Counted from the stretch's first letter, positions 10,501 to 18,725 are shown. The stretch is DNA of 64,000 nucleotides from Sphingobacteriales bacterium (GCA_016699615.1 CP064984.1:992001-1056000); one strand, 5' to 3'. The notes: generated by a model from the sequence alone, not told the origin. Translations and numbers: made by a program.

Positions 10501-12377
10501 ACACCTGTTGCATCACAAATACTGTATGATTCAACTGAATCTAAAATACCATCATTATCATCATCAACATCACAATAATTATTTAAACCGTCTCCATCAA
10601 AATCTAAAACAGTAGGTAATCCATTTGTACTTGCACCTAAAGTACAAGTATAATCACATTTTGATAGAGATGTATTTAATGCATAAGTAGTATATGTACT
10701 TGTATAAACTGTAGTAGTATATGGTAAATCAAAGTATTCTAGACTATTAGCCAATCCGTTTGTTCCATATGGTCCGTTTACAATACTATCATAAGGAAAT
10801 AAAGAAGGAACTCCAGCTTCGAAAGCATCTGAACAACCATCATTATCACTATCTAAATCTAAATAGTTTGGAATACCATCTCCATCAAAGTCTGAAGAAC
10901 AAGTTAATTTTGGATTAGCAGATGGAGCATAATTATTAAATGTAGAAAAATAGACTTCATTCGAGGCTCCGTTTATATTTATTCCGCCACCGCTTACCCA
11001 GTAAATTCTATAATATTTATATTTTGCACCATTCTTTGTAACAGGAAAAATATTAGCATTATTAGTTCCTGAAACACCTGGAACTGTTGTTACACCATTT
11101 GTAGCAGTTGTAGTTGTATAGGTTAATGTATCATTTAAATTAATCCAATTTAAAGTATCATTTGTTCCCTGTAATAATAATCTTGTATTTGCATTAAAAT
11201 GCGTAAAAGTATTTACATATCCTAAGAAAATGGTATCTAACTGTACTGGCATTGGCATTTCAAAACGATATACAGCTACTGGTGCTGCAGTTGTTGTTGC
11301 ACTAAATACTACTGCACGGTTTCCGACTGCTACTCCATTGTCGCCATCTACTAGTTCATTTGGAGCATTATACGTGGCATCCATAGCTAATTTTGTAATT
11401 ACATTTATATCTGTTCTTCCACCTTGTAGCCATTCATTTGATGTATAAAAGCAAGTTGGACTTTCTACTGCATCTAATACTCCATCATTATCATCATCAA
11501 TATCTATTATATCTGGAATACCATCACCATCACTGTCTTTACAGGTATTAATTACCGATGATAAGGCATAACTATATGTATAAATACCTTTATAGGTATT
11601 GGTATCAGCTATTGCTTGTAATGTATCTGAAAAACCATTTCCATTGTATGGACTTGGTGCTACTGAGTTAGCTAAACCAACTGTTGCTCCAAAACCAGCA
11701 GGTGCAATAGTTGTTATTGAAATTGCTGAAACGCCAGCTTCTGTAGCATCACTACAACCATCGCCATCACTATCTAAATCTAAAGTATTAACAATACTAT
11801 CACCATCTGTATCTACACTACAAGTTAATTTTTGATGCGCAGATGGAACATACGGTTTAGTAAATGTAGGATAAAATCCTCTTGTAGAGCCACCTGCTGT
11901 ATTACCAGACACACCATATATTCTATATGATATATATCCTTTTGTAGCATTACTTGTGAAATTGATTGAATTATTAGTTACCGTAGCAGATTGTAATGTT
12001 GATAATGTATCCCATTTAACACCATCATTAGAAGCTTGTACATAATATGTTGCACCTGCTGCAAAAATTGAAGTTGCATTTATTAAGCTATCTTTTATAT
12101 TACTTAGCTGTATTGCTGTAGTATAGTTTATTTGGAAAACTGTTTTACCGGCAATAGCTTGTCCAGTTGTCATTGCAGCTGAGTTACTTTGGTCTGCATC
12201 GTAAGTATTCGCAATATTTGTTACGGTTAAATCACTTGTTACACTTGTTATAGTAGTAGCTTCTGCTTGTGTATAATAACAACTTGGTGCTTCAATAGCA
12301 TCTAAAATACGATCATTATCCTCATCTATACCTATCAGTTCTGGAATACCATCATCCACTACAACCATCGCCATCAC
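1482..12377 (-). CDS. Giant TSP3/repeat surface protein, central segment
   Basis: About 3,630 residues in one frame, the middle of the giant secreted protein. From the N-terminal side it has about ten TSP3 calcium-binding units (D-x-D-x-D-G and D-D-D-N-D-G patterns) alternating with discoidin-like modules. A propeller-like segment follows (about 6,600-7,300), then a DUF11-type domain (about 6,190-6,590; starts D-L-S-V-T-K, later V-K-N-N-G-P). Next comes a series of C-D-S-I modules of about 51 residues with fourteen near-perfect copies, and finally the 182-residue repeats. The frame opens at a disrupted junction (12,352-12,377) and is lost at about 1,500 through a one-base deletion. The apparent start M-M-A-M lies inside the disrupted TSP3 repeat and is not a real start. 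Role: cell-surface adhesion or a structural filament, probably exported by the type IX system (inference from architecture). Confidence 0.8.
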   Translation of the reverse strand: MMAMVVVDDGIPELIGIDEDNDRILDAIEAPSCYYTQAEATTITSVTSDLTVTNIANTYDADQSNSAAMTTGQAIAGKTVFQINYTTAIQLSNIKDSLINATSIFAAGATYYVQASNDGVKWDTLSTLQSATVTNNSINFTSNATKGYISYRIYGVSGNTAGGSTRGFYPTFTKPYVPSAHQKLTCSVDTDGDSIVNTLDLDSDGDGCSDATEAGVSAISITTIAPAGFGATVGLANSVAPSPYNGNGFSDTLQAIADTNTYKGIYTYSYALSSVINTCKDSDGDGIPDIIDIDDDNDGVLDAVESPTCFYTSNEWLQGGRTDINVITKLAMDATYNAPNELVDGDNGVAVGNRAVVFSATTTAAPVAVYRFEMPMPVQLDTIFLGYVNTFTHFNANTRLLLQGTNDTLNWINLNDTLTYTTTTATNGVTTVPGVSGTNNANIFPVTKNGAKYKYYRIYWVSGGGININGASNEVYFSTFNNYAPSANPKLTCSSDFDGDGIPNYLDLDSDNDGCSDAFEAGVPSLFPYDSIVNGPYGTNGLANSLEYFDLPYTTTVYTSTYTTYALNTSLSKCDYTCTLGASTNGLPTVLDFDGDGLNNYCDVDDDNDGILDSVESYSICDATGVTYSLLGKVDGSRDRNAPDSIRRDFIYGDNYIFKLDFDLINTIPALVNVIIETTVGDNISARSGTISVNGGTIHNVSTAAGVFQTVVDTPTVNSSYSIFYKGTDVSVNSVVVKDIFGNILLKFDFGTDTSVVASGYVGVRWDGVSALPTNRILVNCLNSISDYDADGKSNHLDLDSDNDGCLDAIEGTGPFVLGDIAENFSLSGDVDSIGLPLLLNGTPQGVGTSQDSLNISAECDLCNSTSTLFSDIDNDGVGDYCDLDNDNDGILDSTECYAKNKIVVPSRDTIGTANLNGTNVTTIFSTTNGVIHNPQGNNFVFAESYNNTTLPATYKFSFSNPVTSANLSLQSINFINDTSKTVIGNFVIKFANGTTLNNVDFYLSNPINGPVKFQYNYGGNLYHAIQGRILGGSKQAGADIHFIGLPNTLNNGIVSISFQLLRNNTSSNLLTLANLELSSYCDTDGDGIPNYLDLDSDGDGCSDAIEGGAAFTSANLVNSLMNGGNTGTGYIGVNYGVIQNLGDLVGNMPTTMGVPKIAGTGQSVGTSQSAIAQDAACCSETSPIFTNNPAKNTCPDTTVNILTLNYFNTAPAGYRLVASHHNPPTSLYDTLTYAQATAITESGNYYVYYTNGICFSPGDTISVEITKCINPKTESGTVTQAGGIAISNVLSNDSTNGVPSTLNNSTIAQVGTWPAGITLNTSTGAVNVVAGTTAGIYPVVYQLCDKLTPVNCKTVTDTVIVLKDSDLDGVPDSDDLDDDNDGILDINEGCSPTVYLVDGQNPSSVDVVTPLRMLMFSQGPTSDTINGGRKADNNFRMSQIVKSPVDSAGITRRVDGSGLTVTWNAAHTLIISNINSTTLAQAKAANEYIQFRFNTNNLLGDAFISYVGFLNRIKQNGFSVTYSVSNDSMSTFTDIASIVEPDSIGLSGSNVGRKNVNMPTDYPIIKNSSYDVRIYFYGLTSPATSIDFDDYYLLFSNCNVDTDGDGIPDALDLDSDNDGCPDALEGGAAFATSSLVTSSMPGGNTGTTLGNYNQPINLNLGTNVDSNGVPIIAAGGQSAGTSTNTALKDTACAVPFSCSSALYFVNGDPTKLLSTNSISNPLVLNTIDSTTVSINAIGYNVKDNFIYGVLLATKNYIKYLYKIDANGDFYNLGAIADTNVTKSGNIVNGDFDTSGNYYIKMGQDSAMYKINVNTLAVTRIPLSAFINTADFAYTSTDNKLWSVDVFSHRVISITLTGIVTYIYPDTIPATSVYGAMFASSNGAIYGSANNGAGFVQFDKLTGKLTIISGVPATSSNDGAHCILAPISFYTDLSVTKTDSTNIYLPGTTTTYKIVVKNNGPFGVVNAPVIDSLPTGITSMSYTAVASTGSSTKVIGTKIGAINDSVSLPVNGTVTYTVTVTIPSSYTGYLVNSVRVLAPLDGSAVDTFLSNNIAIDIDTNLCNIPPTTIDTIVCSGGSVTVCGKVHNATGTYVDTCVAANGCDSIVTTNLTVEPQITSTVNATSCNPLSVGTVITTLSAANGCDSVVTTITTLAPYSSITINATSCNPSDIGTVVDTLTAAIGCDSIVTTITTLRPSTTSNQTLSVCFGGSVTVCGKVHNTTGTYVDTCVATNGCDSIITLNLTVLPLDTQTIVRTICYGDSVLVGTSVYKTTGITVDTLTNANNCDSIITLNLTVLPLDTQTIVQTICFGDSVLVGTSVYKTTGITVDTLTNANNCDSIITLNLTVLPLDTQTIVRTICYGDSVVVGTKVHNTTGITVDTLTNANNCDSIITLNLTVLPLDTQTIVRTICFGDSVLIGTKVHNTTRVTVDTLTNANNCDSIITLNLTVLPLDTQTIVRTICFGDSVLIGTKVHNTTGVTVDTLTNANNCDSIITLNLTVLPLDTQTIVQTICFGDSVLIGTKVHNTTGVTVDTLTNANNCDSIITLNLTVLPLDTQTIVQTICFGDSVLIGTKVHNTTGVTTDTLTNANNCDSIITLNLTVLPLDTQTIVRTICFGDSVVVGTSVYKTTGITVDTLTNANNCDSIITLNLTVLPLDTQTIVRTICYGDSVVVGTKVHNTTGITVDTLTNANNCDSIITLNLTVLPLDTQTIVQTICFGDSVVVGTKVHNTTGITVDKLTNANNCDSIITLNLTVLPLDTQTIVQTICFGDSVVVGTKVHNTTGVTVDTLTNANNCDSIITLNLTVLPLDTQTIVQTICFGDSVVVGTKVHNTTGVTTDTLTNANNCDSIITLNLTVLPLDTQTIVRTICFGDSVVVGTSVYKTTGITVDTLTNANNCDSIITLNLTVLPLDTQTIVRTICYGDSVVVGTKVHNTTGITVDTLTNANNCDSIITLNLTVRNLDTITKRVQICLNDSISVCGKIYKESGTYIDTCTNINGCDSIITTILTSSVFISKIQNVTLCLGDSLVMCSGKVYKTAGIYKDTCMATAGCDSIITTTVTVSIAMCIDTIIVVPVCDTCTETACIDTIYNITNGHWTLCDGSQTATSGLGTYSIDSTTGCITYTSNGIIGRDSLCVIVCDSTKAVCDTITIEVPIIPTRDTIRDTVKIGDTDSVCVAIEVGMNADTSYIINCAGALDNITTPTATNNGSCISIKYTGTNIGEDKFCVVVCDTTLGVCDTTEVIITVIPKDTIIVVPVCDTCTETACIDTIYNITNGHWTLCDGSQTATSGLGTYSIDSTTGCITYTSNGVIGRDSLCVVVCDSTKAVCDTITIEVPIIPTRDTIRDTVKIGDTDSVCVAIEVGMNADTSYIINCAGALDNITTPTATNNGSCISIKYTGTNIGEDKFCVVVCDTTLGVCDTTEVIITVIPKDTIPVVPVCDTCIVTTCIDTIYNITNGHWTLCDGSQTATSGLGTYSIDSTTGCITYTSNGIIGRDSLCVVVCDSTKAVCDTITIEVPIIPTRDTIRDTVKIGDTDSVCVAIEVGMNADTSYIINCAGALDNITTPTATNNGSCISIKYTGTNIGEDKFCVIVCDTTLGVCDTTEVIITVIPKDTIIIVPVCDTIQRQRV
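3503..5644 (-). repeat. Fourteen tandem 153-bp (51-residue) repeats
   Basis: Fourteen consecutive 153-bp units (2,142 bp) in the giant gene. Each begins L-P-L-D-T-Q-T-I-V and ends C-D-S-I-I-T-L-N-L-T-V. Variable positions are R/Q after T-I-V, Y/F before G-D-S-V, L-V/V-V/L-I, and S-V-Y-K or K-V-H-N. Variants recur every five units: the S-V-Y-K unit followed by the C-Y-G-D unit appears as units 8-9 and again as 13-14, with T-T-D-T-L units at 7 and 12. This indicates a 765-bp higher-order duplication on top of the single-unit expansion. More divergent relatives of the module flank the array on both sides (3,240-3,500 and 5,650-6,190). Confidence 0.93.
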
Positions 12378-15300
12378 TATCTAAATCTAATTGATTAGGA
12401 ATACTATCACCATCTGTATCTAAAGTACAATTAGGTTTTGGATTTGCAGATGGAACATAAGGTTTTGTAAATGTTGGAATAAAACCTCTCGTTGAACCAC
12501 CAGCTGAATTTCCAGATACGCCATATATTCTATAATATAAATATCCTCTTGCGGCATTGCTTGGAAAATTTATTGCATTACCTACAACGGCTGCGGCTGT
12601 TTGTACTGCTGATACATCTGCCCAATTGATACCATCATTTGATGCTTGTACTTTGTATGTTGCACCTGCTGTAAATATTGAAGTTGCATTTAACAATGTA
12701 TCTTTTAAATTACTTAATCCTACTTGTGTAGTATATTGTATTTGGAATACTGTTTTACCTGCTATAGCTTGTGATGCAGGAGAAAATGCTGATACGGAAT
12801 TGAGATCAGTATCATAAGTATTAGCGATATTTGTTACAGTTAAATCACTTGTAACATTTACAATTGTAGTAGCTTCTGCTTGTGTATAATAACAGCTTGG
12901 ACTTTCAATTGCATCTAATATTCCATCATTATCGTCATCAATATCTACTATGTCAGGAATACCATCATTATCTGAATCTAAACATAAATTAGATGTTTTA
13001 GTAATTGCATTAGCATAAGTATAGAATCCAATATAAGCATTGGTATCAGCTACAGTTTGCAAGGCATCTGAGAAACCATTACCACTATATGGACTTGGAG
13101 CTACGGCATTGGACAAACCAGTTGTAGCGCCAAATCCTGCAGGCGCTGGAGTTGTTGTTATTCCTGGCAAATCTGACACACCTGCTTCGTTTGCATCGCT
13201 ACAACCATCGCCATCACTATCTAAATCTAATTGATTTATTATTCCATCGCCATCGGTATCTGTTGTACAAGTTGATTTTGGATGAGCAGATGGTACAAAA
13301 GGTAAAGTAAAGGTTGGAATTAATTCTCTTGAGATTCCAGCTGCCGTTACTCCTGAATCTCCATAAATTCTATAAGATAAATAACCTTGTGTTGCATTAC
13401 TTGGAAAATTTAATACATTACCTGTTGTTGGATTGGCAGCAGTTTGACGTGTTGATACATTAACCCAATGTATTCCATCGTTTGAAGCTTGTACATAATA
13501 TTTTGCATTATTTGCAAAAATTGAAACATTACTTGATAATGTATCTTTTATATTACTTAACTGAACAGGAGTTGGAAAATTAATTTGGAATATTGTTTTA
13601 TTTACAACTGACTGAGATGCAGTCAAAGTTGAAGTATTATTTAGATTTTTATCATAAGTATTTGCAATAGTACCTATCGTTAAATCACTTGTAACGCTTG
13701 ATATAGTTGATGCTTCTGTTTGTGTGTAATAGCAAGTTGGTGCTTCTATTGCGTCTAAAATACCATCATTATCATCATCTATATCTATTAAATCAGGAAT
13801 ACTATCATTATCAAAGTCATTACAAGCATTTAAAAACTTACTTAAAGCATAAATATTATATGTACTCATATAAGTAACATTAGCAGTCATGCTATCGTTT
13901 GTTTCTATGCCATTAGCCAAACCATTATTTCCATAAGAACCTGCAGCAATGGCATTACTTGTATTAATAACCGTATAAGAACCATTTGTTTGGTTAACAA
14001 CATAACCAGAAAGTAAAGTACCACTTACACCTGCTTCTTTTGCATCAGGACAACCATCGCCATCGGAATCTAAGTCTAAATGATTTGGAATTCCATCGCC
14101 ATCTATATCTTCTAAACAAGTAGTTGCTCTTGGATAATATTCAGGAACAAATGGATCGCATAATTTTGTTTCTAATTCATTGGTATAACCATTTGAACTA
14201 GTTGAACCTGTGATTCCATACAATCTATATTGCTGATAATAATTTGCATTTTTAGTTACAGTAAATACTTCTTGGTTACCTGTTGCTGTAGCATCAAGTA
14301 AGATTGTATCTGATAAATTATACCAAGTACTACCATCAAAAGCTTGTAAAATTACTTTGGAGTTATTACCTACAAAGCTAAATGCATCATTTGTTTTGAA
14401 TGTGAACTGACATGCTTTTAATGGCATTAAATAAGAACACTTAAATACTTCATGATTTGCAATTAAAGTGGCATTGGCGAATCTAAAGTTGCTTGATGGG
14501 TCATTATCAATAATACTACTAACAAAATTAGAAGCATTTATTGGTGCTAATTCTGTACTAATACTTGTTTCTTGAGTTACTTCTGCCTCATTACTATAAA
14601 AACAGCTTGGAGATTCTGTAGCATCTTTAATTCCATCATTATCATCATCTAAGTCTGCAATAAAGTCTTTTATACCATCACCATCTGCATCTGCACAAGT
14701 ATTAATATATTTTGAAGCTGCATAGTAATAAGTTATAAATGGAAATATTGTTGCTGTATTAAATGAATCTGTCTTTTCGATAGCATTAGCATAACCATTA
14801 TTTCCATATGGTCCTTTTGCTATTGCACCTGCAATAATAGTTGTAGTATTAGGATTTCCATTAATAACATTACCAACTAATAAAGTATCAATTACAGAAG
14901 CTTCAGTAGCATCTGGACAACCATCACCATCTGAATCTAAATCTAATTGATTTGGAATACCATCGCCATCTAAATCTAAAGAACAGTTTAGTTTTTGATA
15001 AGTACTTGAGCCAAAAGATGAAGGAAGATTAAATTCAGCTTCAAAAAATCCAGCTGAAGTTGCTACACCAGAATCACCTACTAAACGATAGTATGAATAT
15101 TTTCCTACATTTTTAGTTACATTAAATGTATGAGATAGCGATGCTGGATTTGCTGTATATGTTACAGAATTACTTAAATCTCTCCAATCATAAAAATTAC
15201 TACTTCCTTGTAGTCTTAGTTTTGATGTTGAAAGTACACTATTTATTGAAGAATATTTAAACGTGATACCACTTAATTCTACAGGAACTGGGAATTGAAC

Positions 15301-18021
15301 TTGATAGATTGTTTTATTCTCTATATTTTGAGCATTGACATCGAATCTTGTATTACTTGCTGTTGTATATATTCCATCTATACTTTTATCAATTGTATAT
15401 GGACTAGCAGTTGAAAAATCAGAATATACATTAAGTACTGATGTTCTATTTCCAATACTTAATTCGTGTATTGTATAGTAACAATTTGGGCTTTCTACAG
15501 CATCAAATATACCATCATTATCGTCATCTATATCTATAATGTCTGGAATATTATCACCATCGCTATCTAAACAATAATTAAATGTGCTATCAATTGCATA
15601 GTAATAAGTTACATTATAATTGCTTTTTGCATTAAGAGAATCATTGGTTTCTACAGCAGCACCATAACCATTATTATTGTAAGGTGTTGCAACAATGCTA
15701 TCATTAGCATTTTTAACCGAACCAGATTCATAACTATCAAAGCAACCGTCGTTATCACTATCTAAATCTAATCTATTAGGAATACCATCACCATCTGTAT
15801 CAATATCTACGTAGGTACAAGGTGGTGTTGAATTATAAAATGTAGGTTGTATAGGATTCCAATTTGCGCCGCCATCAATTGAGTATTCCATGGAATGAGC
15901 CGGCCAACTATTAACAGGATCTACTTCCCAATTAGAAAAGTAATGACCATTTGCATTAACTTTTATTTTTGCTTGGAAAGCAGATGGTTGATCTCTTCGG
16001 TCTGGAATATTAATTGAACTTAAACCTGGACCTGCTGGAGATTGTGCTGTAGAAGTTGGTTCGTAAAATGGATAATCTGTATAACCAAAAGGTGGTTGGT
16101 TCCATCCTTGATAAGGATTATAAAACCCAGTTGTATTATTCATATCTAATAATGGCGTATTAGTAGCTGGTGCTACTGGATCTATCCAATTTTCAGGATG
16201 TTCATCTGATGAAATAACCCAAGCACCTGCACCAACTAATTGTATACCTACACCATTAGTTCTAATAATAATAGAATCTCCTATTAAATCAGAAGGGAAA
16301 TGTATCCAACCTTGCCATCTTACTAAATCTATTCTTTGTGTATAATCTGTTCCTGCTGGTTGATTTAAACTAGTAACTGTCCCCGATAATGTTGGAGGTA
16401 AATTATTGGTTGGCATACCATATTGGTCTACATTTGGTAAAACATTTAAAGTATATGGACCACCAACACCACTTATAGGTACCATATCATGCCATCCAGT
16501 AGTTTGCCAATAGCTCCAAAATTCATAATTTGTTTTTCCATCTGTAGTAGAATTAGTATTACATATTGTTTGTTCATCAATATCTAATACACCATCATTA
16601 TCGTCATCTATATCAAAAATATCTATGATGCCATCGCCATCTGTATCTGTACAGTAATTAATAGTTGAATTTATTGCAGCTACATTATATTGACTAGAAT
16701 AATTAATACTAGTTGTTGCAGTATCTTTGATTTCTATACTATTAGCTAAACCATTTACTCCATAAGGACCTGCAATTGTATCTATATTATATGTACTACC
16801 AGGTACTTGTGCCTCATAAACATCTGGACAACCGTCGCCATCACTATCTAAATCAAAATGATTAGGGAAACCATCATTATCTGCAGCTACAGTACAAGTA
16901 CTTTTAGGATAATATTCTGGTATAAAGTCGCAAATATTGGTTGTAATTGATTCGATATCGCCTAAACTATATACCACACCATTATTACCAAACAATCTAT
17001 ATTGTTTATAAAAACCTTGGTTTTTAGTAACTCCGAAGACTTCTAAACTACCAACTGCAGTATTATCATATAATATAGAATCTGATAAATTAACCCATGA
17101 AGTACCATTAAATCCTTGTAGTGTAACATATGTATTATATAAGAAACTATAAGTATTTCTCATATTAAAAATAAAGCTGCAAACATTGATAGGATACGAA
17201 TATGACCAATTAAAAATTTCTTTCCCTGCAACATTTTGACCATTAGTTGTAAAATTGAAATAAGTATTGTTAATTGTATCATATAGATTTGCAAGATTTG
17301 CTGTACTAATTAATTGAGTTGTAACGTTTGTAATTTTTGTTACTTCTTTTTCTGTATAAAAACAACTTGGTGATTCTTTCGCATCTAATGTACCGTCATT
17401 ATCATCATCTAAATCTAAGCTATTTATTATACCATCGCCATCAAAATCGCAAGTTCTGCATGTATCTGCTAATGTCCATGCTAAGTTATATTGGTAGTTT
17501 GAAAATTGAGCTGTAAAATCAATTGAACTATTATTAGATGTTTCTAAAATCCAATCGCCATCTTTACCTGTGATGTTTGTTGATGCAGCAACGCTGATAT
17601 TTAATTTATCTTCAATATAATTTATAGCTTCTCTACCGTTTTTTCCTAGGGCAAACTCACAACCAAAAATATTTAGTTGTGTGATATTATTACTTATCTT
17701 AGGTTTTATAAACTCAACTATTTCTTTTGCATCTAACCATTGATTGTTTATTAATAAATATCCAGGTTTGCCATGAGCAAAAAGATTGTATGATTTATTA
17801 TCTCTGTTTTTTACAATCTTTTCAAATATTGTTTTCTCCTGTACATTAATGTCTATAAAATTATTTTGGACGGTTGAGTTTTCTATTGTGTTAAAAGCTC
17901 CTACCATGTCTAGATAAGTTGCAGTTGAAGAACTTGGGGTAAATATGTTGGTAAATTGCATCATATTACTGGCATAGTCACTAGGATTGACTGATTTTAA
18001 ACCTTTTTGTAATACTAGCAA
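12352..18021 (-). CDS. Giant DUF4347/TSP3 surface protein, N-terminal segment
   Basis: 1,889 residues. Residues of about 60-170 match DUF4347, which is found at the N terminus of very large secreted bacterial proteins: a F-A-H-G-K-P-G segment, then L-N-I-F-G-C-E-F-A, then N-I-T-G-K-D-G-D-W. Twelve TSP3 calcium-binding segments follow. They alternate with a Cys-containing start (E-S-P-S-C-Y-Y-T) and discoidin/F5-8C-like modules (V-Q-A-S-N-D-G-x-x-W, Y-R-I-Y-G). The reading frame begins at a TTG with no signal peptide. The sequence upstream in the same frame is open as far as about 18,105 and reads N-K-Q-S-D-G-T-L, so the true start is almost certainly in the signal-peptide fragment at 18,259 in another frame. 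At the 3' end the frame runs into a stop at 12,352 inside a disrupted TSP3 unit, and the protein continues in the 1,482-12,377 frame. Confidence 0.8.
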   Translation of the reverse strand: MLVLQKGLKSVNPSDYASNMMQFTNIFTPSSSTATYLDMVGAFNTIENSTVQNNFIDINVQEKTIFEKIVKNRDNKSYNLFAHGKPGYLLINNQWLDAKEIVEFIKPKISNNITQLNIFGCEFALGKNGREAINYIEDKLNISVAASTNITGKDGDWILETSNNSSIDFTAQFSNYQYNLAWTLADTCRTCDFDGDGIINSLDLDDDNDGTLDAKESPSCFYTEKEVTKITNVTTQLISTANLANLYDTINNTYFNFTTNGQNVAGKEIFNWSYSYPINVCSFIFNMRNTYSFLYNTYVTLQGFNGTSWVNLSDSILYDNTAVGSLEVFGVTKNQGFYKQYRLFGNNGVVYSLGDIESITTNICDFIPEYYPKSTCTVAADNDGFPNHFDLDSDGDGCPDVYEAQVPGSTYNIDTIAGPYGVNGLANSIEIKDTATTSINYSSQYNVAAINSTINYCTDTDGDGIIDIFDIDDDNDGVLDIDEQTICNTNSTTDGKTNYEFWSYWQTTGWHDMVPISGVGGPYTLNVLPNVDQYGMPTNNLPPTLSGTVTSLNQPAGTDYTQRIDLVRWQGWIHFPSDLIGDSIIIRTNGVGIQLVGAGAWVISSDEHPENWIDPVAPATNTPLLDMNNTTGFYNPYQGWNQPPFGYTDYPFYEPTSTAQSPAGPGLSSINIPDRRDQPSAFQAKIKVNANGHYFSNWEVDPVNSWPAHSMEYSIDGGANWNPIQPTFYNSTPPCTYVDIDTDGDGIPNRLDLDSDNDGCFDSYESGSVKNANDSIVATPYNNNGYGAAVETNDSLNAKSNYNVTYYYAIDSTFNYCLDSDGDNIPDIIDIDDDNDGIFDAVESPNCYYTIHELSIGNRTSVLNVYSDFSTASPYTIDKSIDGIYTTASNTRFDVNAQNIENKTIYQVQFPVPVELSGITFKYSSINSVLSTSKLRLQGSSNFYDWRDLSNSVTYTANPASLSHTFNVTKNVGKYSYYRLVGDSGVATSAGFFEAEFNLPSSFGSSTYQKLNCSLDLDGDGIPNQLDLDSDGDGCPDATEASVIDTLLVGNVINGNPNTTTIIAGAIAKGPYGNNGYANAIEKTDSFNTATIFPFITYYYAASKYINTCADADGDGIKDFIADLDDDNDGIKDATESPSCFYSNEAEVTQETSISTELAPINASNFVSSIIDNDPSSNFRFANATLIANHEVFKCSYLMPLKACQFTFKTNDAFSFVGNNSKVILQAFDGSTWYNLSDTILLDATATGNQEVFTVTKNANYYQQYRLYGITGSTSSNGYTNELETKLCDPFVPEYYPRATTCLEDIDGDGIPNHLDLDSDGDGCPDAKEAGVSGTLLSGYVVNQTNGSYTVINTSNAIAAGSYGNNGLANGIETNDSMTANVTYMSTYNIYALSKFLNACNDFDNDSIPDLIDIDDDNDGILDAIEAPTCYYTQTEASTISSVTSDLTIGTIANTYDKNLNNTSTLTASQSVVNKTIFQINFPTPVQLSNIKDTLSSNVSIFANNAKYYVQASNDGIHWVNVSTRQTAANPTTGNVLNFPSNATQGYLSYRIYGDSGVTAAGISRELIPTFTLPFVPSAHPKSTCTTDTDGDGIINQLDLDSDGDGCSDANEAGVSDLPGITTTPAPAGFGATTGLSNAVAPSPYSGNGFSDALQTVADTNAYIGFYTYANAITKTSNLCLDSDNDGIPDIVDIDDDNDGILDAIESPSCYYTQAEATTIVNVTSDLTVTNIANTYDTDLNSVSAFSPASQAIAGKTVFQIQYTTQVGLSNLKDTLLNATSIFTAGATYKVQASNDGINWADVSAVQTAAAVVGNAINFPSNAARGYLYYRIYGVSGNSAGGSTRGFIPTFTKPYVPSANPKPNCTLDTDGDSIPNQLDLDSDGDGCSG

Positions 18022-18040
18022 AGTACCATCAGACTGTTTG

Positions 18041-18259
18041 TTACCTAGACGTAGATGTATTTTTATTTTTTCTGTTAATTTTTGTATATGATTGTTTATT
18101 GATATTTAAGTCAAGATTAACATAACCATTATCACAAATACTATTATATATTTTGTTACTATTCTTATCGTTTAAAGAAAAACCAGAATATATCGATAAT
18201 ATACAACAGATTGATAGTAATAATACTCTAAATGGAATATTTATTGATTTATTTTTCAT
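18041..18259 (-). CDS. Signal-peptide leader of the giant surface protein (out of frame)
   Basis: Starts M-K-N-K-S at 18,259 (an in-frame ATG at 18,295 would add 12 residues). A hydrophobic stretch, V-L-L-L-S-I-C-C-I-L-S-I, fits a Sec signal peptide. The frame ends at 18,041 with R-stop, while the DUF4347 protein continues immediately in another frame. A single-base change in the A-rich stretch at about 18,055-18,075 would fuse the two. I infer that this is the true N terminus of the giant protein, separated by a one-base frame break. The alternative, a separate short secreted peptide, is less likely. Confidence 0.6.
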   Translation of the reverse strand: MKNKSINIPFRVLLLSICCILSIYSGFSLNDKNSNKIYNSICDNGYVNLDLNINKQSYTKINRKNKNTSTSR

Positions 18260-18295
18260 ATTAGTAGTTTTTATATATGTAATTAATTTATTCAT

Positions 18296-18725
18296 TAGTA
18301 TTATTATATTGGTGATAATTTATCTTTTGATAGATTTAAAATATGTTTTAGAAATAAATTCAGATTGTATCCTTCTAGATTCTCAAAACTATTATTGAAG
18401 AAATATAGTATTTGTGTATTACATATACTATGAATTATCTGTATATACAGATATGCGAGCATACCACAAATACTCAATGAGTATTCATTTGCAATAGATA
18501 ACATTTTTTAATAATTAGTTAGTTAGTTTAATAAAATCCACTACAAAACTATTTGTTATTTTTGAATTAATCAATAAGTATTCATTTTATTTATTTCCAA
18601 CTACTTACACAAAAACACTAAAGCATTGATAATTAATTATTTGTATATACAACTAATCGTGTTATTTGGATTTTTAACTTATTTTTAACAATAATTTATT
18701 ATTTGGCTATGACTTTTTTCTTCTG
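18296..18725. other. AT-rich divergent intergenic region
   Basis: About 430 bp between the divergently transcribed giant surface gene (minus) and asnS (plus). Two CAAAACTA sequences (18,384-18,391 and 18,544-18,551) read TAGTTTTG on the minus strand and match the Bacteroidota -7 consensus, so either could drive the surface gene. The sequence agtattcattt occurs twice (18,480s and 18,570s). A 66-codon minus-strand ORF here has no recognisable features and is not called. Confidence 0.5.

Noticed and set aside
18304..18504. 66-codon minus-strand ORF upstream of the giant gene
   Set aside because: No start context, no recognisable motif, lies across likely promoter sequences; AT-rich composition makes short ORFs common.
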